NCBI GenBank assembly: GCA_902791215.1 | Contig: CADAUZ010000015.1 | Location: 1-64,000, forward strand | DNA: 64,000 nucleotides | Direction of reading: 5' to 3' | Source of the DNA: Oscillospiraceae bacterium | GTDB lineage: Bacteria; Bacillota; Clostridia; Oscillospirales; Oscillospiraceae | Part shown: positions 8,415-16,878 of the stretch, one piece after another | How positions within the stretch are numbered: the first letter of the stretch is position 1 | How the letters are laid out: every line of letters begins with the position of its first letter | The notes under the pieces: generated by a model | Database searches by the model: none | What the model saw: only the letters and a program-made list of their open reading frames with translations | Told to the model about the DNA's origin: nothing | Made by a program: the position numbers and the translations under genes

Positions 8415-9602
8415 ATGGGCAAAAACTTAAAAGGCAAAGAAATTGGCAAAGGTATCTGCCAGAGAAAAGACGGAAAGTACGCCGCAAGATATACCGCAAA
8501 GGACGGCTCCCGCAAGGAAAAGCACTTTGACACACTTCCGGAAGCTCGCAACTGGCTGGCTGATGCGCAGTACGAAGATAAGCACGATGTTTGCAACACA
8601 TCCTCCGAAATGACGGTGGATGCCTGGTTTGAGTTCTGGATCACCAATCTGATTGCGGATCTGGCTCCCAACACCCGGCGAAATTACCGGGAACGGTATC
8701 AAAAGAACATCCAGCCTGTTATCGGAAATATGCGCTTATGTGATGTCAAACCCATGCACTGCAAGATTGTCCTGAATCGGATGGAAGCCACTTATGCTGG
8801 CTCCACCATTCGGCAGGCGTATATTGCCATGGGAACCATGTTCCGAGCCGCAGTCATGAACGATATGCTTACAAAACATCCTATGGACGGGGTTCGTTAT
8901 ACGAAGCCCGTCCGGGCTGTGGATGACATCAAGTTCTTAACTGTGGAAGAACAGACGCTGTTTCTGGAAACCGCAAAACGCTCTCACAACTACAGACAGT
9001 ATGTATTGCTGTTGGAGACCGGACTGCGCACTTCGGAAATGATCGGCTTGACTTGGGATGCGATTGACTGGAAGAAGCGGACACTGACTGTCAACAAGAC
9101 CTTGGAATATCGCCACAGCGAAGGCATTTGGCGTGCTGGTCCTCCTAAGACAAAGACCAGCTACCGCACGATCCTGCTGACGAAGCGGGCATACGATGTA
9201 TTGAAATCGTGCTACGATGAACGCTTCACCCGCAAAGAATCAGAACTGTTATCTCAGATTCTGGAATATGTGGATCGCCGGACAGGTCAGACAGAGTACC
9301 TTTGTATGCGAGATTTGGTGTTTATCAATTTCCGTACCGGAGAGCCTGCAAAAAACAGTTCCTATGACACCCATCTGTACAAGCTGTGCGATGAGGCGAA
9401 AATCAAGCGGTTCTGTATGCACGCTCTGAGACACACCTACGCTACCCGTGCGATTGAACGGGGCGTTATGCCGAAAGTCTTGCAGAAGCTGCTCGGTCAT
9501 GCGAGCATTAAAACAACCATGGATCGTTATGTCCATGTCACCGACACATCCCTGACCAACGCCATCAAACTGTTCGAACAGGACACCAATGTGGCAAGTT
9601 AA
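8415..9602 (+). CDS. int: Tyrosine recombinase / integrase of mobile element
   Basis: A 395-residue integrase of the Tn916/phage type. It has an AP2-like arm-binding N-terminus (about 1-60), a SAM-like core-binding domain (about 65-165) and a catalytic domain. Visible catalytic residues are the arginine in GLRTSEMIGL, the lysine near KTKTSYRTI, HALRHTYATR (H-x-x-R), and LGHASIKTTMDRYVHV, which contributes the late histidine and the tyrosine nucleophile. The length is normal and the frame intact. AAAGGAG precedes ATG 8415. It is the last gene of the element and faces its right end. Confidence 0.93.
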   Translation: MGKNLKGKEIGKGICQRKDGKYAARYTAKDGSRKEKHFDTLPEARNWLADAQYEDKHDVCNTSSEMTVDAWFEFWITNLIADLAPNTRRNYRERYQKNIQPVIGNMRLCDVKPMHCKIVLNRMEATYAGSTIRQAYIAMGTMFRAAVMNDMLTKHPMDGVRYTKPVRAVDDIKFLTVEEQTLFLETAKRSHNYRQYVLLLETGLRTSEMIGLTWDAIDWKKRTLTVNKTLEYRHSEGIWRAGPPKTKTSYRTILLTKRAYDVLKSCYDERFTRKESELLSQILEYVDRRTGQTEYLCMRDLVFINFRTGEPAKNSSYDTHLYKLCDEAKIKRFCMHALRHTYATRAIERGVMPKVLQKLLGHASIKTTMDRYVHVTDTSLTNAIKLFEQDTNVAS

Positions 9603-9641
9603 AAATGGTGCGCTGCGAAAAATTGGTGCGGAATTGGTGCG
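9603..9641 (+). repeat. Three integrase arm-type repeats at the element's right end
   Basis: AAATGGTGCG (9603-9612), AATTGGTGCG (9621-9630) and AATTGGTGCG (9632-9641) repeat the half-site found upstream of int. Clustered short direct repeats near the attachment end are typical of Tn916-type integrase arm sites. The core att site should lie between 9642 and 9695. Confidence 0.6.
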
Positions 9642-9695
9642 GAGTGTGTCCCCAAAACCCGAAAAACCATTGAAAATAAAGGAGATTTAGAATAT

Positions 9696-10769
9696 ATGAA
9701 ATTAGGGATCGTGGGTCTGCCCAACGTGGGCAAGACGACGCTGTTCAACGCGCTGACCGGGTCGCAGGCCGAGACGGGCAGCTACACCAACGCCGGGGCA
9801 AAGCCCAACATCGGTACTGCCAAAGTGCCGGACGAACGTCTGGACTGGCTGGCCGAGTACTATCACCCCAAGAAGTACACCCCCGCCACCATCGAATTTG
9901 TTGACGTGCCGGGCGTGGCGGCAGGCGGCAAGGGCCGCGAGGTGTTCCAGGCCATCCGCATGGTGGACGCGCTGGTTGAGGTCGTAAGATGCTTTGACGA
10001 CGACAGCGTGTTCCTCGAAAAAGCCGACGCCGTGCGCGACGCCGAGTCCTTCGACCTGGAGCTCATCCTCGCCGATATGGAGATCGCCGAGCGCCGTCTT
10101 GACCGTGCGAAGAAAAACGCCAAGAGCGGCGACAAGAAGTACAAGCGTGAGGTGGAGATGTGTGAGGCGCTGATCGCCCACCTCGAAGCCGAGAAGCCCG
10201 CGCGCGAATTTGAGTTCACCGACGAGGACAGGGACATCCTTGTGGACGGCGGCCTGCTGACCGTCAAGCCCGTCATCTATGTCGCCAACCTCGACGAGGG
10301 CGGCATGTCCGATCTTGACCATAACGCAAACTTCCAGGCCCTCAAAGCCTTTGCCGAGGCCAGAGGCGCGGCGGTGCTGCCGGTGGCGGCGAAGTTTGAG
10401 GAGGACATCGCGGGCCTTGACCCCGAAGAAGCCGAGATGTTCATGGCGGACCTCGGCCTCACCGAGACAGGCCTTGACCGCCTCATCAAGACCTCCTACG
10501 ACCTGCTGGGCTACATCTCCTTCCTCACTGCGGGTGAAGACGATGTGCACGCCTGGACCATCGTGCGCGGCACCAAGGCGCCGAAGGCCGCGGGCAAGGT
10601 GCACACCGACATCGAGCGCGGCTTCATCCGTGCCGAGATCGTGGCATTTGAGGATCTCAAGGCCTGCGGCTCCATGGCGGCGGCCAAGGACAAGGGCCTG
10701 TTCCGTCTCGAGGGCAAGGACTATGTCATGCAGGACGGCGACGTGACCATGTTTCGATTCAACATATAA
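9696..10769 (+). CDS. ychF: YchF/OLA1-family ATPase
   Basis: A 357-residue P-loop protein of the Obg/YchF family; it binds ribosomes and prefers ATP. G1 is GLPNVGKT (residues 7-14), G3 is DVPG (70-73) and G4 is NLDE (198-201), where glutamate replaces the usual Asp and fits adenine specificity. The C-terminal TGS domain ends in KDYVMQDGDVTMFRFNI. The segment after DVPG is shorter than in the familiar form (no GxGLGN motif), consistent with a lineage variant. The ribosome site AAAGGAG (9678-9684) survives although the mobile element ends only tens of bases upstream; the native promoter may have been displaced. Confidence 0.92.
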   Translation: MKLGIVGLPNVGKTTLFNALTGSQAETGSYTNAGAKPNIGTAKVPDERLDWLAEYYHPKKYTPATIEFVDVPGVAAGGKGREVFQAIRMVDALVEVVRCFDDDSVFLEKADAVRDAESFDLELILADMEIAERRLDRAKKNAKSGDKKYKREVEMCEALIAHLEAEKPAREFEFTDEDRDILVDGGLLTVKPVIYVANLDEGGMSDLDHNANFQALKAFAEARGAAVLPVAAKFEEDIAGLDPEEAEMFMADLGLTETGLDRLIKTSYDLLGYISFLTAGEDDVHAWTIVRGTKAPKAAGKVHTDIERGFIRAEIVAFEDLKACGSMAAAKDKGLFRLEGKDYVMQDGDVTMFRFNI

Positions 10770-10782
10770 CGCGTATATGTGC

Positions 10783-10824
10783 GAAGCAGCCCCGGACCGT
10801 TTGGTTCGGGGCTGCTTCGTTTTA
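10783..10824. terminator. Bidirectional terminator between ychF and nrdD
   Basis: GAAGCAGCCCCG (10783-10794) pairs with CGGGGCTGCTTC (10807-10818), followed by a T-run. It ends both convergent genes. Confidence 0.85.
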
Positions 10825-10828
10825 TATT

Positions 10829-13240
10829 TTACTGTCTGTGGTTCAAGAATCCCTTGATGGCGCCGGCGCCGGCGTATTTGGTGCCGTCCGGCAGAACCAG
10901 GGTGGGTGCCTGCTTGATGCCGTACTTACTCACCAGATCGGCGTTTTCGTCGGCCATGAGCTTGTTGTAGTGCACGCCAGCCTTGTCCAGGTAGCTGCAC
11001 GCGATGCGGCAGTTGGGGCAGGTGGGGGTGGCAAAGAGGATGGGCTCATTGGCGGCTTCCTCGCTCGCGGCGGCAACGGCGACAGGCTCCATTTCGGGGA
11101 TGGGGCTGCGCTTCTTGCCGGGACGGGGCAGCCGCTCACCCTCGGCAAGGGGTCCCTCGTGGCGGAGGGTCGAGCGCTCGATGACGTACTCCTTGCGCTC
11201 CTTGTACTCCTGGGTCTTGCCCACGTTCCAGTTCTGCACCGGGCGGTAGTAGCCGGTGATGCGGCTGTAGACCTCGGCGGTCTCGCCGCAGTCGGGGCAG
11301 GTGAACTGCTCGCCGGTGAGGTAGCCGTGATTCTTGCAGACGGAATAGGTGGGGCTGAGGGTGTAGTAGGGCAGCTTGTAGTTCTCGGCGATCTTGCGCA
11401 CGAGGTTGGCGGCTGCCTTCCAGCTCGGCAGCTTCTCGCCCAGGAAGGCGTGGAAGACGGTGCCGGAGGTGTAGCGGGTCTGCAGATCGTCCTGCACGTC
11501 CAGGGCCTCGAAGATATCCTCGGTATAGCCCACGGGCAGGTGGCTGGAGTTGGTGTAGTACGGGGTGCCGCCGGGCTCGGCCGCGGTGATGATGTCGGGA
11601 TAGGTCTCCACGTCGTGCTTGGCAAGGCGGTAGGAGGTGGACTCGGCCGGGGTGGCCTCGAGGTTATACAGGTCGCCGTACTGCTCCTGATAATCGCTCA
11701 GGCGCTCGCGCATATGGTCGAGAACCTGCTTGGTAAACTCCTGGCATCGGGGATCTGTCATGTCGCAGCGCAGCCACTTGGCGTTCAGGCCCGCCTCGTT
11801 CATGCCCACAAGGCCGATGGTAGAGAAGTGGTTCTCGAAGGTGCCGAGGTAGTGCTTGGTGTAGGGATAGAGGCCCTCGTTTAAGAGCTTGGTGATGACG
11901 GTGCGCTTGATCTTGAGAGAACGCGCGGCCAGATCCATGAGCCTGTCGAGGCGCTTGTAGAAGTCGGCCTCGTCGCTTGCCAGGTACGCAAGGCGCGGCA
12001 TATTCAGCGTCACGACGCCGATGGAGCCGGTGGACTCGCCGGAGCCGAAGAAGCCGCCGGACTTTTTGCGCAGCTCTCTGAGGTCGAGACGCAGGCGGCA
12101 GCACATGGAACGCACGTCCGAGGGCTCCATGTCGGAGTTAATGTAGTTGGAGAAGTAGGGCGTGCCGTACTTTGCGGTCATCTCGAAGAGCATCTTGTTG
12201 TTCTCCGTCTCGGACCAGTCGAAGTCACGGGTGATGGAGTAAGTGGGGATGGGGTACTGGAAGCCGCGGCCGTTGGCGTCGCCCTCGATCATGACGTCGA
12301 TGAACGCCTTGTTGACCATGTCCATCTCCTTCTTGCAGTCACCGTAGGTGAAGTCCATCTCCTTGCCGCCGACGATGGCGGGCAGGTCCTTCAGGTCGGC
12401 CGGAACCGTCCAGTCGAGGGTGATGTTGGAAAACGGAGCCTGCGTGCCCCAGCGGGACGGGGTGTTCACGCCGAAGACGAAGGACTGGATGCACTGCTTG
12501 ACTTCCTTGTAGTCAAGATTGTCGATCTTGACGAAGGGAGCAAGGTAGGTGTCGAAGGAAGAGAAGGCCTGGGCGCCGGCCCACTCGTTCTGCATGATGC
12601 CGAGGAAGTTGACCATCTGGTTGCAGAGGGTGGAGAGGTGACTTGCCGGGGAGGAGTTGATCTTGCCCGGGATGCCGAGGCCCTGCTGAATGAGCTGCTT
12701 GAGGCTCCAGCCCGCGCAGTAGCCGGTCAGCATGCTGAGGTCGTGCAGGTGGATGTCGCAGTTGCGGTGGGCGTCGGCGATCTCCTGGTCATAGACCTCG
12801 CTGAGCCAGTAGTTTGCGGTGATGGCGCCGGAGTTGGAGAGAATGAGGCCGCCGACGGAGTAGGTGACGGTGGAGTTTTCCTTCACGCGCCAGTCCTCGA
12901 TGTTGAGGTACTTGTCCACCGTCTCCTTGTAGTCAAGGTAGGAGCTCTTGGTGTTTCTCAGTTTCTCGCGCTGCTTGCGGTAGAGGATGTAGGCCTTGGC
13001 GACCGTCTCATAGCCGCCGCGGGAGAGCACGGCCTCCACGCTGTCCTGGATGTCCTCGACCGCGACCTTGCCGTCGTGGATCTTCGGCAGGAAGTCCGCC
13101 GACACGCGCAGGGCCAGAAAGTCGATGATGCTGTCGTTATACTCGGTGTCGGTCGCGTCGAAGGCCTTCTTGATCGCGTCGGCGATCTTGTTGAGGTCAA
13201 AGTCGACAACCTTGCCGTCACGCTTTACAACCTGGTACAT
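10829..13240 (-). CDS. nrdD: Anaerobic ribonucleoside-triphosphate reductase with fused redox domain
   Basis: An 803-residue class III ribonucleotide reductase that makes dNTPs without oxygen. In order: an N-terminal ATP-cone (about 1-90), the ten-stranded barrel, a zinc-site-like CKNHGY/CPDCG, and the glycyl-radical site RITGYY (Gly about 663). After an acidic/proline linker comes a glutaredoxin/thioredoxin-like domain (about 733-803) with CPNC and a cis-Pro-like APTLVL. That domain is absent from the E. coli enzyme and could supply reductant. The start is ATG 13240 with GGGGGA upstream; the open frame extends further but through a repeat. The activase nrdG is 178 bases upstream on the same strand. 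Confidence 0.93.
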   Translation of the reverse strand: MYQVVKRDGKVVDFDLNKIADAIKKAFDATDTEYNDSIIDFLALRVSADFLPKIHDGKVAVEDIQDSVEAVLSRGGYETVAKAYILYRKQREKLRNTKSSYLDYKETVDKYLNIEDWRVKENSTVTYSVGGLILSNSGAITANYWLSEVYDQEIADAHRNCDIHLHDLSMLTGYCAGWSLKQLIQQGLGIPGKINSSPASHLSTLCNQMVNFLGIMQNEWAGAQAFSSFDTYLAPFVKIDNLDYKEVKQCIQSFVFGVNTPSRWGTQAPFSNITLDWTVPADLKDLPAIVGGKEMDFTYGDCKKEMDMVNKAFIDVMIEGDANGRGFQYPIPTYSITRDFDWSETENNKMLFEMTAKYGTPYFSNYINSDMEPSDVRSMCCRLRLDLRELRKKSGGFFGSGESTGSIGVVTLNMPRLAYLASDEADFYKRLDRLMDLAARSLKIKRTVITKLLNEGLYPYTKHYLGTFENHFSTIGLVGMNEAGLNAKWLRCDMTDPRCQEFTKQVLDHMRERLSDYQEQYGDLYNLEATPAESTSYRLAKHDVETYPDIITAAEPGGTPYYTNSSHLPVGYTEDIFEALDVQDDLQTRYTSGTVFHAFLGEKLPSWKAAANLVRKIAENYKLPYYTLSPTYSVCKNHGYLTGEQFTCPDCGETAEVYSRITGYYRPVQNWNVGKTQEYKERKEYVIERSTLRHEGPLAEGERLPRPGKKRSPIPEMEPVAVAAASEEAANEPILFATPTCPNCRIACSYLDKAGVHYNKLMADENADLVSKYGIKQAPTLVLPDGTKYAGAGAIKGFLNHRQ

Positions 13241-13286
13241 ATCTGTTATCCCCCATATATATCTAAATCTTGAAGTAGTCGATATC

Positions 13287-13417
13287 TTGGCTCCCCCTCC
13301 GGGGGAGCTGGCACGGCGCGTGTTCGCCCGCGCCGTGACTGAGAGGGTGTTCATCGACGTACAGCCCTCTCCGCCCCAGTTTGCGAACTGGGGCACCTCT
13401 CCCAAAGGGAGAGGCAA
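13287..13417. repeat. Interspersed repeat family 1, copy A
   Basis: Begins with TTGGCTCCCCCTCCGGGGGA and ends with CTCTCCCAAAGGGAGAGG. It contains three hairpins, including CCCCAGTTTGCGAACTGGGG. Related copies lie at 36440-36581 and 37945-38093. It fills the nrdG-nrdD gap and ends two bases before the nrdG stop codon. Confidence 0.8.
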
Positions 13418-13418
13418 G

Positions 13419-14114
13419 TCAGCAGCCTCTCACCTGCACGGCGGGCACAATGGGCCGCACCGCATCGGCAAGAGCGTGCATCTCGTCGGCGTCGAAGTCA
13501 GAAAGGCCCGCGCTGTCGAGGATGGCGCCGGAGTCCTTGTATTGCTGTAAATAGTATTCCTTCGCGCCCTCGATCCAATGCGCGGCCTCGATGAGGCTTT
13601 CCGCCGTGTGAAGGCCCCTGACCACCGTCGTGCGGAATTCATAGTCCACCGCGCCGGAGAGCAGAAAGTCTTTCGAGCGCGTCACGCCGCCGAGATTGAA
13701 GCGCTCCAGCCCCGCCGTCTTCGCGTAGAGGGCGGGCGCGTTTTTGATGTCCATGGCCACCCGGTCCACAAGTCCGGCCTCCACCAGGGAGATCAGTCTC
13801 TCGGGGAAGGAGCCGTTGGTGTCGAGCTTTACGAGAAAGCCCAGGGCTTTGACTTCTTTGAGAAAGTCCCCGATGTCGGCATGCAGCAGCGGCTCGCCGC
13901 CGGTGACGGCTACGCCGTCCAATACGCCGACGCGTTTGCGGAGGAAGGAAAGCACCGCGTCCTCGCTCGAGTCGTGCGCAAGCTGCTCGGGCAGGACCAG
14001 GGCGCTGTTGTGGCAGAAGGGGCAGCGGAAGTTGCATCCGCCGGTAAACACCGTGCAGGCCACTTTCCCGGGATAGTCCAGCAGGGTGAGCTTCTGTAAT
14101 CCGGATATCAGCAT
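13419..14114 (-). CDS. nrdG: Anaerobic RNR activating protein (radical SAM)
   Basis: A 231-residue radical-SAM activase that installs the glycyl radical on NrdD. The iron-sulfur motif is CNFRCPFC near residues 27-34, and TGGEPLLH is the SAM-binding GGE motif. The length suits the NrdG/PflA-like pyruvate-formate-lyase-activating group found in Clostridia. ATG 14114 follows AGGAGGG. It is transcribed toward nrdD, and a good promoter with two NrdR-like boxes sits upstream, so the two genes probably form one unit despite the repeat between them. Confidence 0.9.
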   Translation of the reverse strand: MLISGLQKLTLLDYPGKVACTVFTGGCNFRCPFCHNSALVLPEQLAHDSSEDAVLSFLRKRVGVLDGVAVTGGEPLLHADIGDFLKEVKALGFLVKLDTNGSFPERLISLVEAGLVDRVAMDIKNAPALYAKTAGLERFNLGGVTRSKDFLLSGAVDYEFRTTVVRGLHTAESLIEAAHWIEGAKEYYLQQYKDSGAILDSAGLSDFDADEMHALADAVRPIVPAVQVRGC

Positions 14115-14143
14115 CTGTCGTCCCTCCTGTATTCAGCTTCGTT

Positions 14144-14172
14144 ACCATAACACCGCGCTTGTGTTTTGTCAA
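14144..14172 (-). promoter_or_regulatory. Promoter of nrdG-nrdD
   Basis: On the minus strand TTGACA (14172-14167), a 17-bp spacer and TATGGT (14149-14144) precede nrdG by 30 bases. Confidence 0.75.
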
Positions 14173-14191
14173 GAGCAAAAGAGTAACAAAA

Positions 14192-14249
14192 GCACAAGAT
14201 ATAGTTTCAGAAAGCGGCGGCGTCCGAAAAACGGCACAAAATATAGTGT
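14192..14249 (-). promoter_or_regulatory. Tandem NrdR-type boxes
   Basis: GCACAAGATATAGTTT (14192-14207) and GCACAAAATATAGTGT (14234-14249) match the published NrdR box pattern acaCwAtATaTwGtgt at about 13 and 14 of 16 positions. They are exactly 42 bp apart, four helical turns, the paired geometry known for NrdR. They lie just upstream of the nrdG -35. Confidence 0.75.
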
Positions 14250-14251
14250 CG

Positions 14252-14275
14252 GCCCGGAAGCACCCTCCGGGCTGA
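14252..14275. terminator. Small GC hairpin upstream of the nrd boxes
   Basis: GCCCGGA pairs with TCCGGGC around 14252-14272 without a clear T-run. The stretch 14276-14383 shows nothing else. Confidence 0.3.
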
Positions 14276-14383
14276 CACCTTGGCTATTGTAGCGGATTTG
14301 TCCCGCAATTTCAAGGGGCAAAGCCCCCCGAAAAATATTCTTGTGAGATATGCCGATTTCTTGCGGCGTGAGCGCGCACAGTC

Positions 14384-16747
14384 TTATCCAATTTCCCGGT
14401 CTTGACAGGCTGCCTCCGGAGCGCAGCCTTTTTTGAGCCGCAGCACCAGGCGCAAAACCCGCATGGCGGTACGCTGAAGCTCGGCGAGGGTGATGCCCTC
14501 GGACTGACCCAGGGTCTCCAGCAGCGTCCCGTCGGAGCGGTAGTACTTCGCCATCTTTTTCCAGTCGCCGGGCATGAGCACGTCCACCCCCGCGCGCACG
14601 CGGTAGGCGTTGTCGCGCAGCGCCGGAAATTCCGGGCTCGAGGCGTGCTGCATCCACCAGTCGGTGATGACGACGCCCTCAAAGCCCCAGTCGCCGCGCA
14701 GGACCGTGGTGGCAAGCTCATAGCTGTAGTGCGCCCAGACGCCGTTTACCTTGTTGTAGGAGGTCATGATCGTGAGGGGCTTTGCCTCGCGCACGCAGAT
14801 CTCGAAGCCGCGCAGGTAGATTTCCCGCAGCGCCCGCTCGGACAGGCGGGAGTCGTTCTGGTTGCGGCGCGTCTCCTGGTTGTTGCAGGCGAAGTGCTTG
14901 GGGCAGGAGGCGTGCCCCCGGCTCTGCACCCCGCGCACCGCCGCGGCGGCGATTTTGCCGGTGAGCAGCGGGTCCTCGGAGTAGTACTCGAAGTTTCGCC
15001 CGCACAGGGGATTGCGGTGGAGGTTCATGCCGGGGCCGAGCTGCACGTCCACGCCGTAGTGGGTCATCTCCTCCCCCAGCTTCTGATGCAGGGCCTCCAC
15101 CAGCTCCGTGTTCCAGGTGCAGGCGAGAGCCGTGCCGATGGGCATGAGGCAGGTGAAGCGCTGCAGGCGCAGTCCCGCGGGGCCGTCGGCTGTGATGATC
15201 TCGTCTATCCCCTTCTCGCGCAGACCCTCGGTCACGCCGCCGAAACCGCCCGCGTTGCCGGGCACGCCCAGCGGCACGTTCATCATCCCCTCGCCGCGGC
15301 TCAGGGCCTCCAGCTCCTCGGGGGAAAGGCCGGCGGCGAAGGCCTCGAGGCTGAGCTTTCCCGCCGCCACGTCGTCCAGCGTGCCGCGCGCGGGCGCGGC
15401 CCTCACCGGGGCGGGCAGCTCCGTCAGGATCACCTGGCGCAGCCTGTCGCTCATAAGCTTCAGCGGGCGGCAGCTTCTCACGATCCTGTCCTCCGGGACA
15501 CGGAAGCTGCCGAGCTCCTGCTCGCCGACCGTGAAGCGGTACTGCCCGGCCTCGAGGATAAAGGCATGGCGGCTCTCGTCATAGGAGGCAAAGTCCTGAT
15601 CCGTGCACCTGAGGGTGACGGTCTCGCTGTCGCCGGGGTAGAGCTCGTTTGTCTTGGCGAAGGTGCAGAGGACGCGTTTGGGCTTGTCGAGCGCCCCGAC
15701 CGGGGCGTAGCACCAGAGCTGCACGACCTCCTTGCCGGGCATGGTGCCTGTGTTCGTGACCTTCGCCGTGACGGTGAGCATCCCGCCCTGGTGGGCGAAG
15801 TCCTCCGCCACGGTCTTGAAGCTGGTATAGCTCAGGCCGAAGCCGAAGGGGAACAGCACGCTCTTCGGCGCAAAGCGGTCGAAGTGCCGGTAGCCGACAA
15901 AAATCCCCTCGGCATAGTTGTTATAATCCCTGCCGCCGAAATTTTTGCTGCTGGGGTAGTCCACATAGTAGCGGGCGATGGTGTCGCTGAGGCGTCCGCT
16001 GGGGCTGGTCTTGCCGCAGAGGATGTCCGCAGCCGCGTTCCCGCTCTCCATGCCGCCCTGCCAAACGTAGAGCACGGCGGAGATGCGCGCGCCGTAATCC
16101 TCCGTCCAGGCCATGTCCATGATGCTGCCCACGTTCATGAGTACCGCCACGCGCTTAAAGTGCTCTGTCACGAGATCGAGCATGGTCCGCTCGTCCTCGG
16201 TGAGGTAGTAGCTGCCCTTTTCGAGCATGTTTTCGCGGTCCTCTCCGGCGGCACGGCCGATGACCACGATGGCCGTTTGGGCGGTCTTGGCGGCATCTCG
16301 CACAAGCGTTTCGTCAAGCTCCATCTCGGGATAGCTGAACGGCCAGTGGCCCCACCAGCCCTGGTCGACGGGGTTTTCCGCGCACCAGGCGGTGTAGGTG
16401 TCGGCAAGAGCTTTGTTGTAAGGCTGCCCCGCGTTTTTGAGCCCCTCCATCAGGTTTACGCGCCAGGCCGGGTGCACGTCGCCGCCGCTGCCGTAGCCCA
16501 CGTAGAACCAGTCGAGCTGGCAGCGGCCGAAGACCGCCGTCTCTTCGTCCTTTTTCAGCGGCAGCATCCCGTCGTTTTTGAGCAGCACGCAGGCCTCTGC
16601 TCCCGCCTTGCGTATCAGCTCCGGAAAGCCCTCGGTATAATAGCGTTCGCCCTCCGGGGTGTTCTCCTCCTGCATCAGCCCCGCGCCCATGTGCCGGTCG
16701 ATGGAGCGCTGCATGAGCTTTCCGAACGTCTTGGAAACAAAGTCCAT
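14384..16747 (-). CDS. GH3 beta-glycosidase with reversed domain order
   Basis: A 787-residue glycoside hydrolase family 3 enzyme, probably cytoplasmic because no signal peptide is seen. The usual C-terminal parts come first: the alpha/beta sandwich domain (about 40-270; AGAEACVLLKNDGMLPL) and the fibronectin III-like domain (about 330-410; VTNTGTMPGKEVVQLW). The TIM-barrel comes last (about 480-787) with KHFACNNQE and the nucleophile segment VVITDWWMQH (Asp about 696). This inversion is known for some gut Clostridial beta-glucosidases. Substrate specificity cannot be read. ATG 16747 follows GGAG at about 8 bases; the upstream GTG 16768 lacks a site. Confidence 0.88.
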   Translation of the reverse strand: MDFVSKTFGKLMQRSIDRHMGAGLMQEENTPEGERYYTEGFPELIRKAGAEACVLLKNDGMLPLKKDEETAVFGRCQLDWFYVGYGSGGDVHPAWRVNLMEGLKNAGQPYNKALADTYTAWCAENPVDQGWWGHWPFSYPEMELDETLVRDAAKTAQTAIVVIGRAAGEDRENMLEKGSYYLTEDERTMLDLVTEHFKRVAVLMNVGSIMDMAWTEDYGARISAVLYVWQGGMESGNAAADILCGKTSPSGRLSDTIARYYVDYPSSKNFGGRDYNNYAEGIFVGYRHFDRFAPKSVLFPFGFGLSYTSFKTVAEDFAHQGGMLTVTAKVTNTGTMPGKEVVQLWCYAPVGALDKPKRVLCTFAKTNELYPGDSETVTLRCTDQDFASYDESRHAFILEAGQYRFTVGEQELGSFRVPEDRIVRSCRPLKLMSDRLRQVILTELPAPVRAAPARGTLDDVAAGKLSLEAFAAGLSPEELEALSRGEGMMNVPLGVPGNAGGFGGVTEGLREKGIDEIITADGPAGLRLQRFTCLMPIGTALACTWNTELVEALHQKLGEEMTHYGVDVQLGPGMNLHRNPLCGRNFEYYSEDPLLTGKIAAAAVRGVQSRGHASCPKHFACNNQETRRNQNDSRLSERALREIYLRGFEICVREAKPLTIMTSYNKVNGVWAHYSYELATTVLRGDWGFEGVVITDWWMQHASSPEFPALRDNAYRVRAGVDVLMPGDWKKMAKYYRSDGTLLETLGQSEGITLAELQRTAMRVLRLVLRLKKGCAPEAACQDREIG

Positions 16748-16796
16748 TTTCTGTTTCTCCGATATCACATAATATTCATAAGGACTGTGTCATCCT

Positions 16797-16860
16797 GAGC
16801 GTCAGCGAAGGATCTTTCCGAGGTTCATGCGGGAATAAAAGATCCTTCGCTTCGCGAAGC
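16797..16860. repeat. Interspersed hairpin repeat
   Basis: GCGAAGGATCTTT (16805-16817) pairs perfectly with AAAGATCCTTCGC (16838-16850). The left flank TCATCCTGAGCG is a motif seen with such hairpins in many genomes. It lies between epsC and the GH3 gene. Confidence 0.65.
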
Positions 16861-16878
16861 CATAACAAGCTTCAAATC

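Noticed and set aside
14402-16798. 798-codon open frame opposite the GH3 gene
   Set aside because: Shadow of the GC-rich GH3 gene; Ala/Gly/Val/His-rich, low-complexity product without domains.
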